Assembly (NCBI RefSeq): GCF_008274585.1
Contig: NZ_VTRT01000013.1
Span: forward strand, 1-47,236
Source of the DNA: Pedobacter sp. BS3
GTDB lineage: Bacteria; Bacteroidota; Bacteroidia; Sphingobacteriales; Sphingobacteriaceae
Length of the DNA stretch: 47,236 nucleotides
Direction: 5' to 3'
Below, piece after piece: positions 34,173 to 42,940 of this stretch (position 1 is its first letter; every line of letters starts with the position of its first letter). The notes beneath the pieces are model-generated. The model worked only from the letters and a program-made list of their open reading frames with translations. It was not told the origin of the DNA and ran no database searches. The position numbers and the translations under genes are program-made.

Positions 34173-35729
34173 ATGAAACTACAAGCTTGTTTGCTGTCGG
34201 GTGCGCTTTTTGTGCAGACATTATACGCACAAATGCTTCCCGTAAGGGAAATTAGTGTCGACCTGAACCAGGTGGCCGGGAATAAAAGCCCGGTTTATAC
34301 CGAATGTGTAGGTGCGGGTAGGGCAGGCGAGGGCCTGCGTGCCGACTGGCAGCAGCAACTGGCAGCGGTGCAAAAGGATATCGGCTTTAAATACATTCGT
34401 TTTCACGGCTTGCTGAATGATGATATGCATATTTACAGCCTGGATAAGCAGGGAAACGTAGTATATAACTGGCAGTATGTAGATAAACTGTACGATTACC
34501 TGCTGAGCATCCATATCCGGCCCTTTGTAGAACTGGGTTTTATGCCGCCCGATCTTGCTTCGGGAACTAAAACGGTATTCTGGTGGAAAGGAAATGTAAC
34601 CAAGCCCAAATCGTATGATGAATGGGATAAGCTGATTAGTAAACTGGTAACCCATTGGCAGGAACGCTATGGCCGTGAAGAAGTAGAAAAATGGTATTTC
34701 GAGGTGTGGAATGAGCCGGATCTAAGAGGTTTTTTTGATGGAACCCAAGCCGATTATTTTGAGCTGTACGCCCATACCGCCAAAGCGGTAAAAAGTGTAT
34801 CATCCGGTTATCGTGTTGGCGGGCCGGCAACCTCGGCAACCAAATGGATCGCCGAATTTCTGGATTACTGCACAACCAATAAGCTGCCTGTTGACTTTGT
34901 AAGTACCCATGATTACGGTACAACATCGGTGCTGGATGAATTTGGAACTAAGAAGCAAAAGCTCAAAAGCACACAGGATACCATTGCCATGAATGTTAAA
35001 AGGGTACGTGACCTGATCAACAATTCGGCATACAAAAACGCCGAGCTGCATTTCACCGAATGGAATACCTCACCTTCATCCCGCGACCCGATCCATGATA
35101 CCTACCAGAATGCGGCGTATGTGCTGCACGTGCTTAAAAAAGCCGTTCGTAATAGCAACTCCATGTCGTACTGGACATTTACGGATATTTTTGAGGAAGC
35201 AGGGCCCGGGCCAACACCTTTACATGGCGGTTTCGGCCTGCTGAATCTGCAGGACATCCGGAAGCCTACGTATTACGCCTATAAGTTCCTGAACGAGCTG
35301 GGCTCCGCCGAGCTTAAAAATACAGATGCCTCATCGCTGGTTTGCAAACAAGGACAAAACGTACAGGCATTGATCTGGGATTTCACCATGCCTGGCAAGG
35401 ATTATGATTCAGACCAGGGATATTTCATAAAGGAGCATCCTTCAACAGTTAAACAAACCGCCCGGTTGGTGTTAACCCATGTAAAAAAAGGAAAGTACCG
35501 TGTGGAGCTGTACCAGGTGGGATATCGCCACAACGATCCTTTTACGGCTTATATAGCTATGGGAAAACCTGCACAGGTTACTCCGGCACAGGTTGCTGAA
35601 CTGAAAAAGCAATCGTCGGGTTTACCGGTTAGCAGCTATGAAGTTAACATTACCGATGGTACGTTTCGCAAAGATATCCCGCTAAGGGATAACGATATTA
35701 TTTTTGTTAAGCTGATCCGGCTGGATTAG
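34173..35729 (+). CDS. GH39 beta-xylosidase-type glycosidase
   Basis: The 518-residue protein has a signal peptide (about 1-19), the N-terminal PVYTECVGAGRAGEGLRADW and KYIRFHGLLNDDM strands, a clan A TIM barrel with acid/base Glu181 in FEVWNEPD and nucleophile Glu296 in FTEWNTSP, GGPATSATKWIAEFLDYC, and a C-terminal beta-sandwich. The HG-LLNDDM and YWTFTDIFEE motifs are standard for GH39. Members cleave beta-xylosides, and some act on iduronate or other pentosyl/hexosyl links; the context here suggests side-chain removal from a uronate-bearing glycan. It is the last gene of the first glycan locus. Confidence 0.93.
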   Translation: MKLQACLLSGALFVQTLYAQMLPVREISVDLNQVAGNKSPVYTECVGAGRAGEGLRADWQQQLAAVQKDIGFKYIRFHGLLNDDMHIYSLDKQGNVVYNWQYVDKLYDYLLSIHIRPFVELGFMPPDLASGTKTVFWWKGNVTKPKSYDEWDKLISKLVTHWQERYGREEVEKWYFEVWNEPDLRGFFDGTQADYFELYAHTAKAVKSVSSGYRVGGPATSATKWIAEFLDYCTTNKLPVDFVSTHDYGTTSVLDEFGTKKQKLKSTQDTIAMNVKRVRDLINNSAYKNAELHFTEWNTSPSSRDPIHDTYQNAAYVLHVLKKAVRNSNSMSYWTFTDIFEEAGPGPTPLHGGFGLLNLQDIRKPTYYAYKFLNELGSAELKNTDASSLVCKQGQNVQALIWDFTMPGKDYDSDQGYFIKEHPSTVKQTARLVLTHVKKGKYRVELYQVGYRHNDPFTAYIAMGKPAQVTPAQVAELKKQSSGLPVSSYEVNITDGTFRKDIPLRDNDIIFVKLIRLD

Positions 35730-36407
35730 GTTAAACCAGTGTAAGTAATTCTAACGGACACTATAGCCCTAATCCCTTTACATTCTATTCTGAGAGCTTC
35801 GCCCTAATTCGGGAAGTAAGGGTATGTCAAGAAGGTTTGTTTTATAAATTCTAAATGTTCTTCTCCTGATACAGCATTTTACTGAATATACCTCATTACC
35901 TGAAGAAATAATTCCCGCAAAAAATACCTGATGATTTTTATGGCCTCTCGCTTACCAGAAAATATTTATCTTACTCTTGATATCAATCACAATCCAAAAA
36001 TAGTTTTCTTTTGCCTGATTGCCAAAAAATGGGGCTTTGTTGATACTATTTGACCGCGAATGGCCGCATTTGGCCGGTTATTCCTGCTGGTTTGCATGGT
36101 TTTTAGCGAAAACAGACCAAATTGTAAAACGGTATAAAAACTACCTTTTGTTCGCTAGTCCTTCGCTTCTTCTTCGCTACACAGGCCCTTTTTGCCATCA
36201 CCAGGGCACTTTCCAGCGAACAAGGTACGAACTTGAAGTAACCCAGACCTATACCAGGGCTGAGGTTGAAGAGGGAGAAGGATGAAGGACTAACAGCAAA
36301 TGCAGGAGAAAGATCGTCCTTCTACGCATAAGAGGTTGGCGCAGTGAATATAGTGGGTGTTCCGCCTTAAGAGCCATCACCTAAAAAAGTATCTTAATTT
36401 TTTTCTG
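35730..36407. other. Gene-free spacer between the two glycan loci
   Basis: About 680 bases without a supportable gene. A plus-strand 88-codon reading at 36019-36285 has no family resemblance, no signal peptide and crosses repeat-like CTTCGCTTCTTCTTCGC and GAAGGATGAAGGACTAAC words, so it is not called. No strong terminator is visible after GH39. Base composition is AT-rich at 35860-36010. Confidence 0.6.
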
Positions 36408-36452
36408 TTAAGCTATTATTAAGCTTTTTTTAATGGTTGCCGGATTACTTAG
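36408..36452 (+). promoter_or_regulatory. Direct-repeat activator module upstream of GH92 (module 1)
   Basis: Heptamers TTAAGCT (36408), TTAAGCT (36419) and TTAATGG (36430) start exactly 11 bases apart. After the third come 8 bases and then TTACTTAG (36445-36452), a -7-like element. AACCAATTTAAACC (36462-36475) follows and is shared with the other modules. No ordinary -33 TTG box is present, as expected for an activator-dependent promoter. The GH92 start is 147 bases further on. Confidence 0.65.
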
Positions 36453-36478
36453 CGGGCATTTAACCAATTTAAACCGCT

Positions 36479-36625
36479 ATGTACAGTTACAGCTTTATCC
36501 CCTTTTTTAGAATAAAAACCGCTTTCCGTATGGTCGGCTGGTATTCGGGTATTTTTTCAACTTCCACGGAATTTATTTACGACGATTTAATCACGATCCA
36601 TGTATATGCGCCTTTCAAATCATAA
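36479..36625 (+). CDS. Possible leader ORF upstream of GH92
   Basis: ATG 36479 opens a 48-codon reading that overlaps the GH92 start by 26 bases in another frame. The ATG comes 17 bases after the start of the AACCAAT element, almost the same spacing as the GH95 start (18 bases), so ribosomes could engage here. The product (MYSYSFIPFFRIKT...) matches no family I know. It could be a regulatory leader peptide or chance. Confidence 0.25.
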   Translation: MYSYSFIPFFRIKTAFRMVGWYSGIFSTSTEFIYDDLITIHVYAPFKS

Positions 36626-38873
36626 ACTATCTGTTATTTTCAGAACTTCTGTATACTGTTTCATTATTGGTTGTCATTTGGGTTACGCTCAGAACCGAAC
36701 GGCTGCTGGTGAGCCTGGTAGTTTAAAATACGTTGATCCGCGTATCGGTAACGTAGGGCAATTGCTTGAGCCTACCCGGCCAACGGTGCAGCAGCCTAAT
36801 CAACTGATCAGAATGTACCCGCAACGGAAAGATTATCTGGATGACCAGATCGATAATTTTCCGCTGACAATTGTATCGCATAGACTTGGACAAGTGTTTT
36901 CGGTTAAGCCCGATATTATGCCGGTTGATACCAGCCGATGGCACAAAAGGATGCCTTATGACCATGATCTGGAAATTACCCGGCCCTGGTATTATTCAAC
37001 ATATCTGGTTGACGATGAGATACAGGTTGAGTTTACGCCAGGTAAAAAAACAGGAATTTATCGTTTTACGTTTCCCCAAAAGGCAGTAAAGAACTTATTG
37101 TTCGGTAGCTATAACAGTGGGCGATCTGACTTTAAGTTCATTTCTCCAACCGAAATTACCGGTACGGAGACCTATCACAACGATATCAGAGTTTACCTGT
37201 ATGGGGTATTCAGCCAGGGAGGCAGTACCGGGGTGATCAAAAGCGGAAAACCGGTTTCGTCTAATGAAACATCGGGTTGGAGATCACAAGCCTTTATTAC
37301 ATTTACCGGGCAGGAGTCGGCTATTGTATTCAAATATGCCATTTCTTATATCAGTCCTGAGCAGGCCAAACGAAATTTTGAAAGTGAGCTGAAGGAGCAA
37401 AGTTTTGAAACAATTAAGGATGCAGCAGAAAAGACCTGGGATGCCGTAATTAATCAGATAGAGGTAGCTGGCGGGACAGAAGCTCAGAAGCGGTCTTTTT
37501 ATACCGCTTTATATCGTTGTTATGAGCGGATGGTCAACATCTCGGAGGATAACCGTTATTACAGCGGATTTGATAAGAAAGTCCACGAAAGCAGCAGGCC
37601 GTTTTATACAGACGACTGGACCTGGGATACTTACCTAGCGCATCATCCATTGCGGACCATCCTGAACCCCTCCCTGGAAGAAGATATGGTTAATTCGTAT
37701 GTGGAAATGTATCGTCAGGGTGGGTGGATGCCTACCTTTCCGGTGTTGTTTGGTGATCACGCCTGCATGAACGGTTTCCATTCTTCAATCATGATCCTGG
37801 ATGTCTACCGAAAAGGCTTACGGAATTTTGATGTGAATAAGGCTTACGAGGGTATGCTAAAAAATGCCGACGAGGCTACCCTGATTCCCTGGCGTACTGG
37901 GCCAAAAACGAAGCTTGATGACTTTTATCACGAGAAAGGTTATTTCCCGGCCCTGGCTGAGCATGAAAAAGAAACGGTGATAGAGGTAGACTCTTTCGAG
38001 AAGCGTCAGGCGGTAGCGGTAACTCTGGGTGCCAGTTTTGACGATTGGGCGGTAGCGCAGTTGGCCAAAGAATTGGGACGGCAACAGGATTTCGAACGAT
38101 TTACCAAACGGACCTTGAATTATAAAAATCTGTGGAATGACGATAAAAATATGTTTATCCCCAAAGATGATCAGGGTAATTTCATTGACATTGATCCGAA
38201 GTTTGACGGTGGCATGGGTGGTCGCGATTATTACGATGAGAACAACGGCTATACCTATAAATGGCAGGTGCAGCATGATATACCCGGACTGATCTCACTG
38301 ATGAAGGGAAAAGATAATTTTGAGCAGGAGCTGGATAAATTATTCAGGGAAGGGCTGGAGCGAAGCAAGTACGCGTTTTGGGCTAAGTTTCCCGATGCTA
38401 CCGGTCTTATCGGGCAGTATTCTATGGGTAATGAACCCAGTTTTCATATCCCTTACTTGTATAACTTTACCAATTCCCCCTGGAAAACCCAGAAGCACAT
38501 CAGGCTTTTGCTTGATACCTGGTTTAAAGACAATATTTTTGGTATACCCGGAGATGAGGATGGCGGCGGCATGTCGGCATTTGTAGTGTTCTCATCTATG
38601 GGATTTTATCCGATAACACCCGGACTACCGGTGTACACTATCGGAAGTCCTGTATTTCAGAAAGTTACTATTAAGCTTCCCAATGGTAAACAGTTTGCTG
38701 TGCTGGCCAATCATTGCTCTGTAAAGAATAAGTACATTCAGCAGGCAAAATTTAACGGACAACCTCTAAACACACCTTGGTTTACGCATGCGCAACTGTT
38801 GGAAGGAGGCACCCTGGAACTGGAGATGGGGCCGAAACCGAATAAAATTTGGGGAAGGCCGGCAGCCAGGTAA
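36600..38873 (+). CDS. GH92 family glycosidase (alpha-mannosidase-like), divergent
   Basis: The 757-residue protein has a signal peptide (about 1-31), an N-terminal beta-sandwich and a C-terminal (alpha/alpha)6 barrel. Family hallmarks are GNEPSFHIPYLYNF with the likely acid Glu612, GDEDGGGMSAFVVFSSMGFYP with the likely base residues Asp652/Asp654, and YTDDWTWDTYLAHHPL. GH92 enzymes are Ca2+-dependent exo-alpha-mannosidases using an inverting mechanism. The N-terminal motif is GNVGQLLEPTRPTVQQPNQ instead of the usual GTGG-H--PGA type, and the -1 subsite His after GNEPS is Phe, so specificity may differ. It is followed 47 bases later by the ROK gene. Confidence 0.88.
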   Translation: MYMRLSNHKLSVIFRTSVYCFIIGCHLGYAQNRTAAGEPGSLKYVDPRIGNVGQLLEPTRPTVQQPNQLIRMYPQRKDYLDDQIDNFPLTIVSHRLGQVFSVKPDIMPVDTSRWHKRMPYDHDLEITRPWYYSTYLVDDEIQVEFTPGKKTGIYRFTFPQKAVKNLLFGSYNSGRSDFKFISPTEITGTETYHNDIRVYLYGVFSQGGSTGVIKSGKPVSSNETSGWRSQAFITFTGQESAIVFKYAISYISPEQAKRNFESELKEQSFETIKDAAEKTWDAVINQIEVAGGTEAQKRSFYTALYRCYERMVNISEDNRYYSGFDKKVHESSRPFYTDDWTWDTYLAHHPLRTILNPSLEEDMVNSYVEMYRQGGWMPTFPVLFGDHACMNGFHSSIMILDVYRKGLRNFDVNKAYEGMLKNADEATLIPWRTGPKTKLDDFYHEKGYFPALAEHEKETVIEVDSFEKRQAVAVTLGASFDDWAVAQLAKELGRQQDFERFTKRTLNYKNLWNDDKNMFIPKDDQGNFIDIDPKFDGGMGGRDYYDENNGYTYKWQVQHDIPGLISLMKGKDNFEQELDKLFREGLERSKYAFWAKFPDATGLIGQYSMGNEPSFHIPYLYNFTNSPWKTQKHIRLLLDTWFKDNIFGIPGDEDGGGMSAFVVFSSMGFYPITPGLPVYTIGSPVFQKVTIKLPNGKQFAVLANHCSVKNKYIQQAKFNGQPLNTPWFTHAQLLEGGTLELEMGPKPNKIWGRPAAR

Positions 38874-38920
38874 GGCATTAACGCAGAACTAAAATATAGA
38901 AAAGGTTATAATACAACTTT

Positions 38921-39811
38921 ATGGAAAATTCTTATAATACTGTAACCGTTGGGGTAGATGTAGGAGGGTCGCACATTACTGCCGGAGTGATTGATCTTGC
39001 TGCTGGACTGATCTTAAACGGCTCCGTTATTCGCGAGAAGCTTGATACACAAGGGTCGCTTGATGAAATTCTCGACAGGTGGGCAACTGTGATTCATCAT
39101 GCCTTTTCTTCTTCAGGTAAGAGCAATAGTATATTAAAACTTGGTATGGCTATGCCCGGCCCGTTTGATTATGAAGATGGCGTGAGCCTGATGGTTGGCC
39201 AGAATAAGTACGATGCCTTTTACGGGCATAACATCAAACAACTACTTGCAAACCGGCTTAATATTAGCAAGACAGACATTTTGATGATGAATGATGCCAG
39301 CTGTTTTTTAAAAGGCGAAGTATATGGCGGTGTGGCTAAAGGCTATGAACATGTGATCGGCCTTACGCTGGGCACAGGCCTCGGTTCAGCTAAATATAGT
39401 TCATCATTTACATACGATGCGGAGTTGTGGTGCCACCCGTTTATGGATGGTATTGTAGAAGATTATCTGTCAACACGCTGGTTTGTAAGTCGGTTTAAAG
39501 ATCATACCGGTTTAAATATCAATGATGTAAAAGAATTAAGTCTGTATGTAAACAGCAATGTTTACGCATTGGAGGTTTTCAAGGAATTTGGGCGTAATCT
39601 TGGGGCTTTTTTGTGTGAATTTATTAATATGGAGAACCCGCAGGTGGTTGTTCTGGGTGGAAATATTGCCAATGCATTCGATTTATTTATCAGCGAATGT
39701 CAGGAGATATTGCAAAGCCGGTCAATTCGTATTCCTATTTTAAGATCTGTTTTGGGAGAGGATGCATCGCTTATTGGGGCAGCAAGTCTTTGGGCAAACA
39801 TACTGGTTTAG
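38921..39811 (+). CDS. ROK-family sugar kinase
   Basis: The 296-residue protein has the ATP-binding VGVDVGGSHITAGVID (about 9-24), the catalytic base Asp125 in MMNDASCF, and the second phosphate motif GLTLGTGLGSA (about 147-157). The usual ROK zinc-binding CxCGxxGC motif after the sugar site is absent, replaced by YDAELWCHPFMDG; no N-terminal helix-turn-helix is present, so it is a kinase type rather than a repressor. It probably phosphorylates a hexose released by the neighbouring enzymes (mannose or glucose are guesses). It is co-oriented with GH92 and probably in one transcript. Confidence 0.88.
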   Translation: MENSYNTVTVGVDVGGSHITAGVIDLAAGLILNGSVIREKLDTQGSLDEILDRWATVIHHAFSSSGKSNSILKLGMAMPGPFDYEDGVSLMVGQNKYDAFYGHNIKQLLANRLNISKTDILMMNDASCFLKGEVYGGVAKGYEHVIGLTLGTGLGSAKYSSSFTYDAELWCHPFMDGIVEDYLSTRWFVSRFKDHTGLNINDVKELSLYVNSNVYALEVFKEFGRNLGAFLCEFINMENPQVVVLGGNIANAFDLFISECQEILQSRSIRIPILRSVLGEDASLIGAASLWANILV

Positions 39812-39979
39812 AATTTAAATCATTGACAATTAACTCTATGGGTTTTTTGAGGATAGTTTCTTGTAATTTATATACAAATAACTGCTATTTTGTGAATAAA
39901 AAATTATCTAATCTGATAGTGCAAGATAAATGTATGAGCTGTTTTTAAAATCAAAAGAGCTTTAGATATTTGTTAATAA

Positions 39980-42634
39980 ATGAAGCAGGGGTATCAGACA
40001 TATCTGTATTTAATTCTGTTATTTGCTCACCTATACAGTCCGCTGATAGCCCTTTCGCAATCGTATGGGCTGGCATTCTCCAGTTATGAGGCTGTTCAGG
40101 ATTCCCGGACAGCGCTCGATCTGACTCCCGACCGGGAATTGTGCCTGAGTAATAATTTTGAGCTTTCGTTTGATTTAGCTTTGATCTCTGGTCAGCCTGA
40201 ATATTTCGGGTACGTATTCCGCTTAATAGACAATAATAAAAATAATATCGACCTGGTTTGCGATAATGCTACCGGTATTTCCCGTAACTTCACTTTGGTT
40301 GCCGGAAGCAGTTCATCGGTTATTCGCTTTGATGAACCCGATATAACGGCATTTAATACCTGGAATAAGGTAATATTGAAAGCAGATTTAGCCCATCATA
40401 CACTTACATTTAACCTGGGGCCCAAAAAGATCATCCAGAGGATTAACACTGGACAGGGTAACTGCTATAAAATACTTTTCGGCGCAAACAACTTCGGTAC
40501 ATTTAAAACCACGGATGTGCCGCCTATGCGCATTCGTAATATTATAATAAAGGAAAATAAGGTGCCGAAGTACGGTTGGGCGTTAAATGAGGCTGAAGGG
40601 GATATTGCTTTAGATTCAATATCGGGAAAAAATGCACGGGTAAATAATCCTTTGTGGATCAAAAAAATGCATTACGACTGGGAGGTTTGTGCTAAAATGA
40701 CCGTGCAGGGAGCGGCTAGTGTGGCGTTTAATAAGAAGGATGAACAGATATATATTGTAGGATTAGACTCTTTATACACTTTTTCGGTAGGGAATAATCA
40801 TGTAAACAGCTTGAAATATAAGTCCGGCCGATTAAATCTGTTAGAAGGTAACCAGTCGTATTTTGACGATAGCCGATCAAAGCTGTATACTATTTATCTG
40901 GATCAGCGGCAATTTGTAACATTCGATTTCAGTACGCAAACATGGAGCGGTAATTTTGATACTTCCGGTCCGATAACAGATAACTGGCATTTTAATAAAT
41001 TTTACGCTCCATCAGACAGCTCATTCTACATTTTTAACGGATATGGCCATTACGTATATAAAAATGATATTAAGCGTTATCATCTGCCTGATGAGAACTT
41101 GCAGGATATCATGCCGGCTAATGAGGTGTATTCTCCGCGTTATCTTGCAGCCCTGGGTGTTACTGATGACGGAGCCTATATTATCGGCGGTTACGGCAGT
41201 AAAAGCGGACAGCAAATTCTAAACCCTAAAAATTGGTATGACTTGCTGTATTTCAGTTTAAAAGACAGAAGGGTAAAGAAATGTTATGAGCTTAAAAGTC
41301 AGGGTGAGGATTTTGTTTTTGCCAATTCATTGGTTATTGATTCCAAAACCCGTTCGTATTATGGACTGGTATTTCCTAAACATAAATTCAATACGGCATT
41401 ACAATTAATCAAGGGATCATTAGATACAGCTTCGTTTATACCAGTAGGCGATACTATTTCCTATAAATTTCATGATATACAATCGTTTGCCGATCTGTAT
41501 TACTGCCCAACCAGCGGTAAGTTTATAGCCGTAACACTGTTCCATAATGAACGTGACCAAACCGAAGTGGTGATATATGCTTTAGCCAGCCCACCGTTAA
41601 AGGCCGATCTGAAATTCATCCCGGCAAGTTCCGCGGTCACCCGAAAATGGGTGTTATTTCTGCTTGCCGGGTGTCTGGTGCTTATCGGGTTATTTATAGC
41701 TGTCAGAAAACGCAGGCTGAAACAAAACCTAGCTAACATACAGCCCGTACATGCTGGTGGTGAGGCAGTTGCAATGCTTAGGGAACAATCTGCAGTACCC
41801 TCAACAGAAGATACAGGAGTTAAAGCAACTGAACCGATGGCGGCCGTGAATTTAACATCCGGTGTTGAAAATTTGCATGAAACATATCCTGCGAAAGATG
41901 AAGAAGCTGTAACGCGTAATGCCATTTACCTGTTTGGTGGGATGCAGCTGTTTGATAATGAAGGGAATGATATTACACGCTTATTTACCCCGCTTATTAA
42001 AGAACTTTTCCTGGTTATCTTGCTGTACACTATCCGATGGGAGCGGGGTATTAGTTCAGAAAAGCTAAAGGAACTGCTATGGTTTGATAAAACTGCTGAA
42101 AGCGCCCGCAATAACCGTTCTGTGAATATTGCAAAGTTAAAGTCCATATTAGACAAGATGCAGAGTTGCCAGATATCCAAAGAGACGGGATATTGGAAAA
42201 TTAACGCCGATTACAGCCAGTTACAAGTAGATTATCACAAGTATCTTACCATTGTAAAAGATAAAGGAAAACTTGATAAGCACAAGATACAGCAGCTAGC
42301 AGAAATTACCCAGCGGGGAAGTTTTTTATCAAACGTTGAATATGAATGGCTTGATTCGTTCAAATCTGAAATATCCAATGATGTAATTGATACATACCTG
42401 CACTTTGCAAATGCCATTGAAGTAACAGATGATCCGGAGTTCCTGGTTAAAATAGCCAACTACATCTTTTATTTTGACCCGGTAAATGAGGAAGCCATGG
42501 TGATTAAATGTAAAGCCCTGGTATGTCTGGGCAAGCATTCACTGGCAAAAAATACATTTGAGAGCTTTTGCAGGGAATATAAATTGCTATACGACGAGGA
42601 TTTTGAAAAATCTTTCCAGGAAATCCTGGAATAA
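39980..42634 (+). CDS. Membrane-tethered SARP-type regulator with LamG and propeller sensor
   Basis: The 884-residue protein has a signal peptide (about 1-27), a LamG/concanavalin-like domain (about 30-225: NNFELSFDLALISGQ, NTWNKVILKADLAHHTL), a Kelch-like propeller (about 230-550: AASVAFNKKDEQIYIVGLD, DDGAYIIGGYGSKSG), one membrane helix (about 557-577) followed by RKRRLK, and a linker. The cytoplasmic part has a winged helix (about 647-735: IYLFGGMQLFDNEGNDIT, GISSEKLKELLWFD, NNRSVNIAKLKSILDKM) and a helical BTAD/TPR-like domain (about 740-884). That is the SARP/AfsR DNA-binding arrangement on a sensor membrane protein. No kinase or receiver domain is present. I infer that it senses glycan outside the cytoplasm and activates the modules at 36408, 42871 and 46791. 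Confidence 0.82.
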   Translation: MKQGYQTYLYLILLFAHLYSPLIALSQSYGLAFSSYEAVQDSRTALDLTPDRELCLSNNFELSFDLALISGQPEYFGYVFRLIDNNKNNIDLVCDNATGISRNFTLVAGSSSSVIRFDEPDITAFNTWNKVILKADLAHHTLTFNLGPKKIIQRINTGQGNCYKILFGANNFGTFKTTDVPPMRIRNIIIKENKVPKYGWALNEAEGDIALDSISGKNARVNNPLWIKKMHYDWEVCAKMTVQGAASVAFNKKDEQIYIVGLDSLYTFSVGNNHVNSLKYKSGRLNLLEGNQSYFDDSRSKLYTIYLDQRQFVTFDFSTQTWSGNFDTSGPITDNWHFNKFYAPSDSSFYIFNGYGHYVYKNDIKRYHLPDENLQDIMPANEVYSPRYLAALGVTDDGAYIIGGYGSKSGQQILNPKNWYDLLYFSLKDRRVKKCYELKSQGEDFVFANSLVIDSKTRSYYGLVFPKHKFNTALQLIKGSLDTASFIPVGDTISYKFHDIQSFADLYYCPTSGKFIAVTLFHNERDQTEVVIYALASPPLKADLKFIPASSAVTRKWVLFLLAGCLVLIGLFIAVRKRRLKQNLANIQPVHAGGEAVAMLREQSAVPSTEDTGVKATEPMAAVNLTSGVENLHETYPAKDEEAVTRNAIYLFGGMQLFDNEGNDITRLFTPLIKELFLVILLYTIRWERGISSEKLKELLWFDKTAESARNNRSVNIAKLKSILDKMQSCQISKETGYWKINADYSQLQVDYHKYLTIVKDKGKLDKHKIQQLAEITQRGSFLSNVEYEWLDSFKSEISNDVIDTYLHFANAIEVTDDPEFLVKIANYIFYFDPVNEEAMVIKCKALVCLGKHSLAKNTFESFCREYKLLYDEDFEKSFQEILE

Positions 42635-42662
42635 ATATTCAAATTCAAAGCTCTTTATGTTG

Positions 42663-42707
42663 ATTAATGTTTTATTAATCATTTGTTATTTTCCGAAAGT
42701 TTACTTT
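42663..42707 (+). promoter_or_regulatory. Weaker direct-repeat module after the regulator gene (module 4)
   Basis: TTAATGT (42663), TTAATCA (42674) and a degenerate TTATTTT (42685) are again 11 bases apart, followed by 8 bases and TTACTTTG (42700-42707). The first two also form a palindrome (TGATTAAT / ATTAATCA, 42660-42680), so chance or another protein cannot be excluded. It lies between the regulator's stop and the terminator at 42761, with no gene between. Confidence 0.35.
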
Positions 42708-42712
42708 GATCT

Positions 42713-42789
42713 GTAATGGTTATTAAAGGTTTTTACCTTTCTGTTTAATTAATTGGTTCAAAAAAACTCCTGCCCACCAGGAGTTTTTT
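42713..42789 (+). ncRNA. Possible small RNA ending at the 42761 terminator
   Basis: If module 4 is a promoter, transcription should start near 42713 and stop at the hairpin 42761-42789, giving a non-coding RNA of about 77 bases. It would contain a small AAAGGT/ACCTTT stem (42725-42740) and the terminator stem. The alternative is simply the 3' untranslated region of the regulator mRNA. Confidence 0.25.
42761..42789 (+). terminator. Intrinsic terminator after the regulator gene
   Basis: AAAAAACTCCTG (42761-42772) and CAGGAGTTTTTT (42778-42789) are perfect 12-bp arms around CCCAC, with the T run inside the right arm. It closes the transcription unit of the regulator and isolates it from GH95. 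Confidence 0.88.
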
Positions 42790-42870
42790 GTTTATCACAT
42801 CCATTGTTATCACGTCAAAGAATGAAGTACAGGAAAACCGGGTTAGATAATTACCATTGAACATGCACTA

Positions 42871-42914
42871 TTAATTATTTTTTAATCTTTTATTAGGCTT
42901 TAATCACTTATTTG
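42871..42914 (+). promoter_or_regulatory. Direct-repeat activator module upstream of GH95 (module 2)
   Basis: TTAATTA (42871), TTAATCT (42882) and TTAGGCT (42893) start 11 bases apart. Eight bases after the third heptamer is TTATTTG (42908-42914), a -7-like element with TTTG at its end. AACCAATAAAAACC (42923-42936) follows, and the GH95 ATG is at 42941, giving a leader of about 20 bases. No -33 TTG is present. Confidence 0.7.
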
Positions 42915-42940
42915 TGAGCTAAAACCAATAAAAACCTGTT

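Noticed and set aside
36019-36285. 88-codon plus-strand ORF between the glycan loci
   Set aside because: No recognisable family, no signal or domain pattern, and the end crosses dispersed-repeat words.
38921-39811. ROK protein as a transcriptional repressor (NagC-like)
   Set aside because: It begins directly with the ATP-binding strand and has no N-terminal helix-turn-helix.
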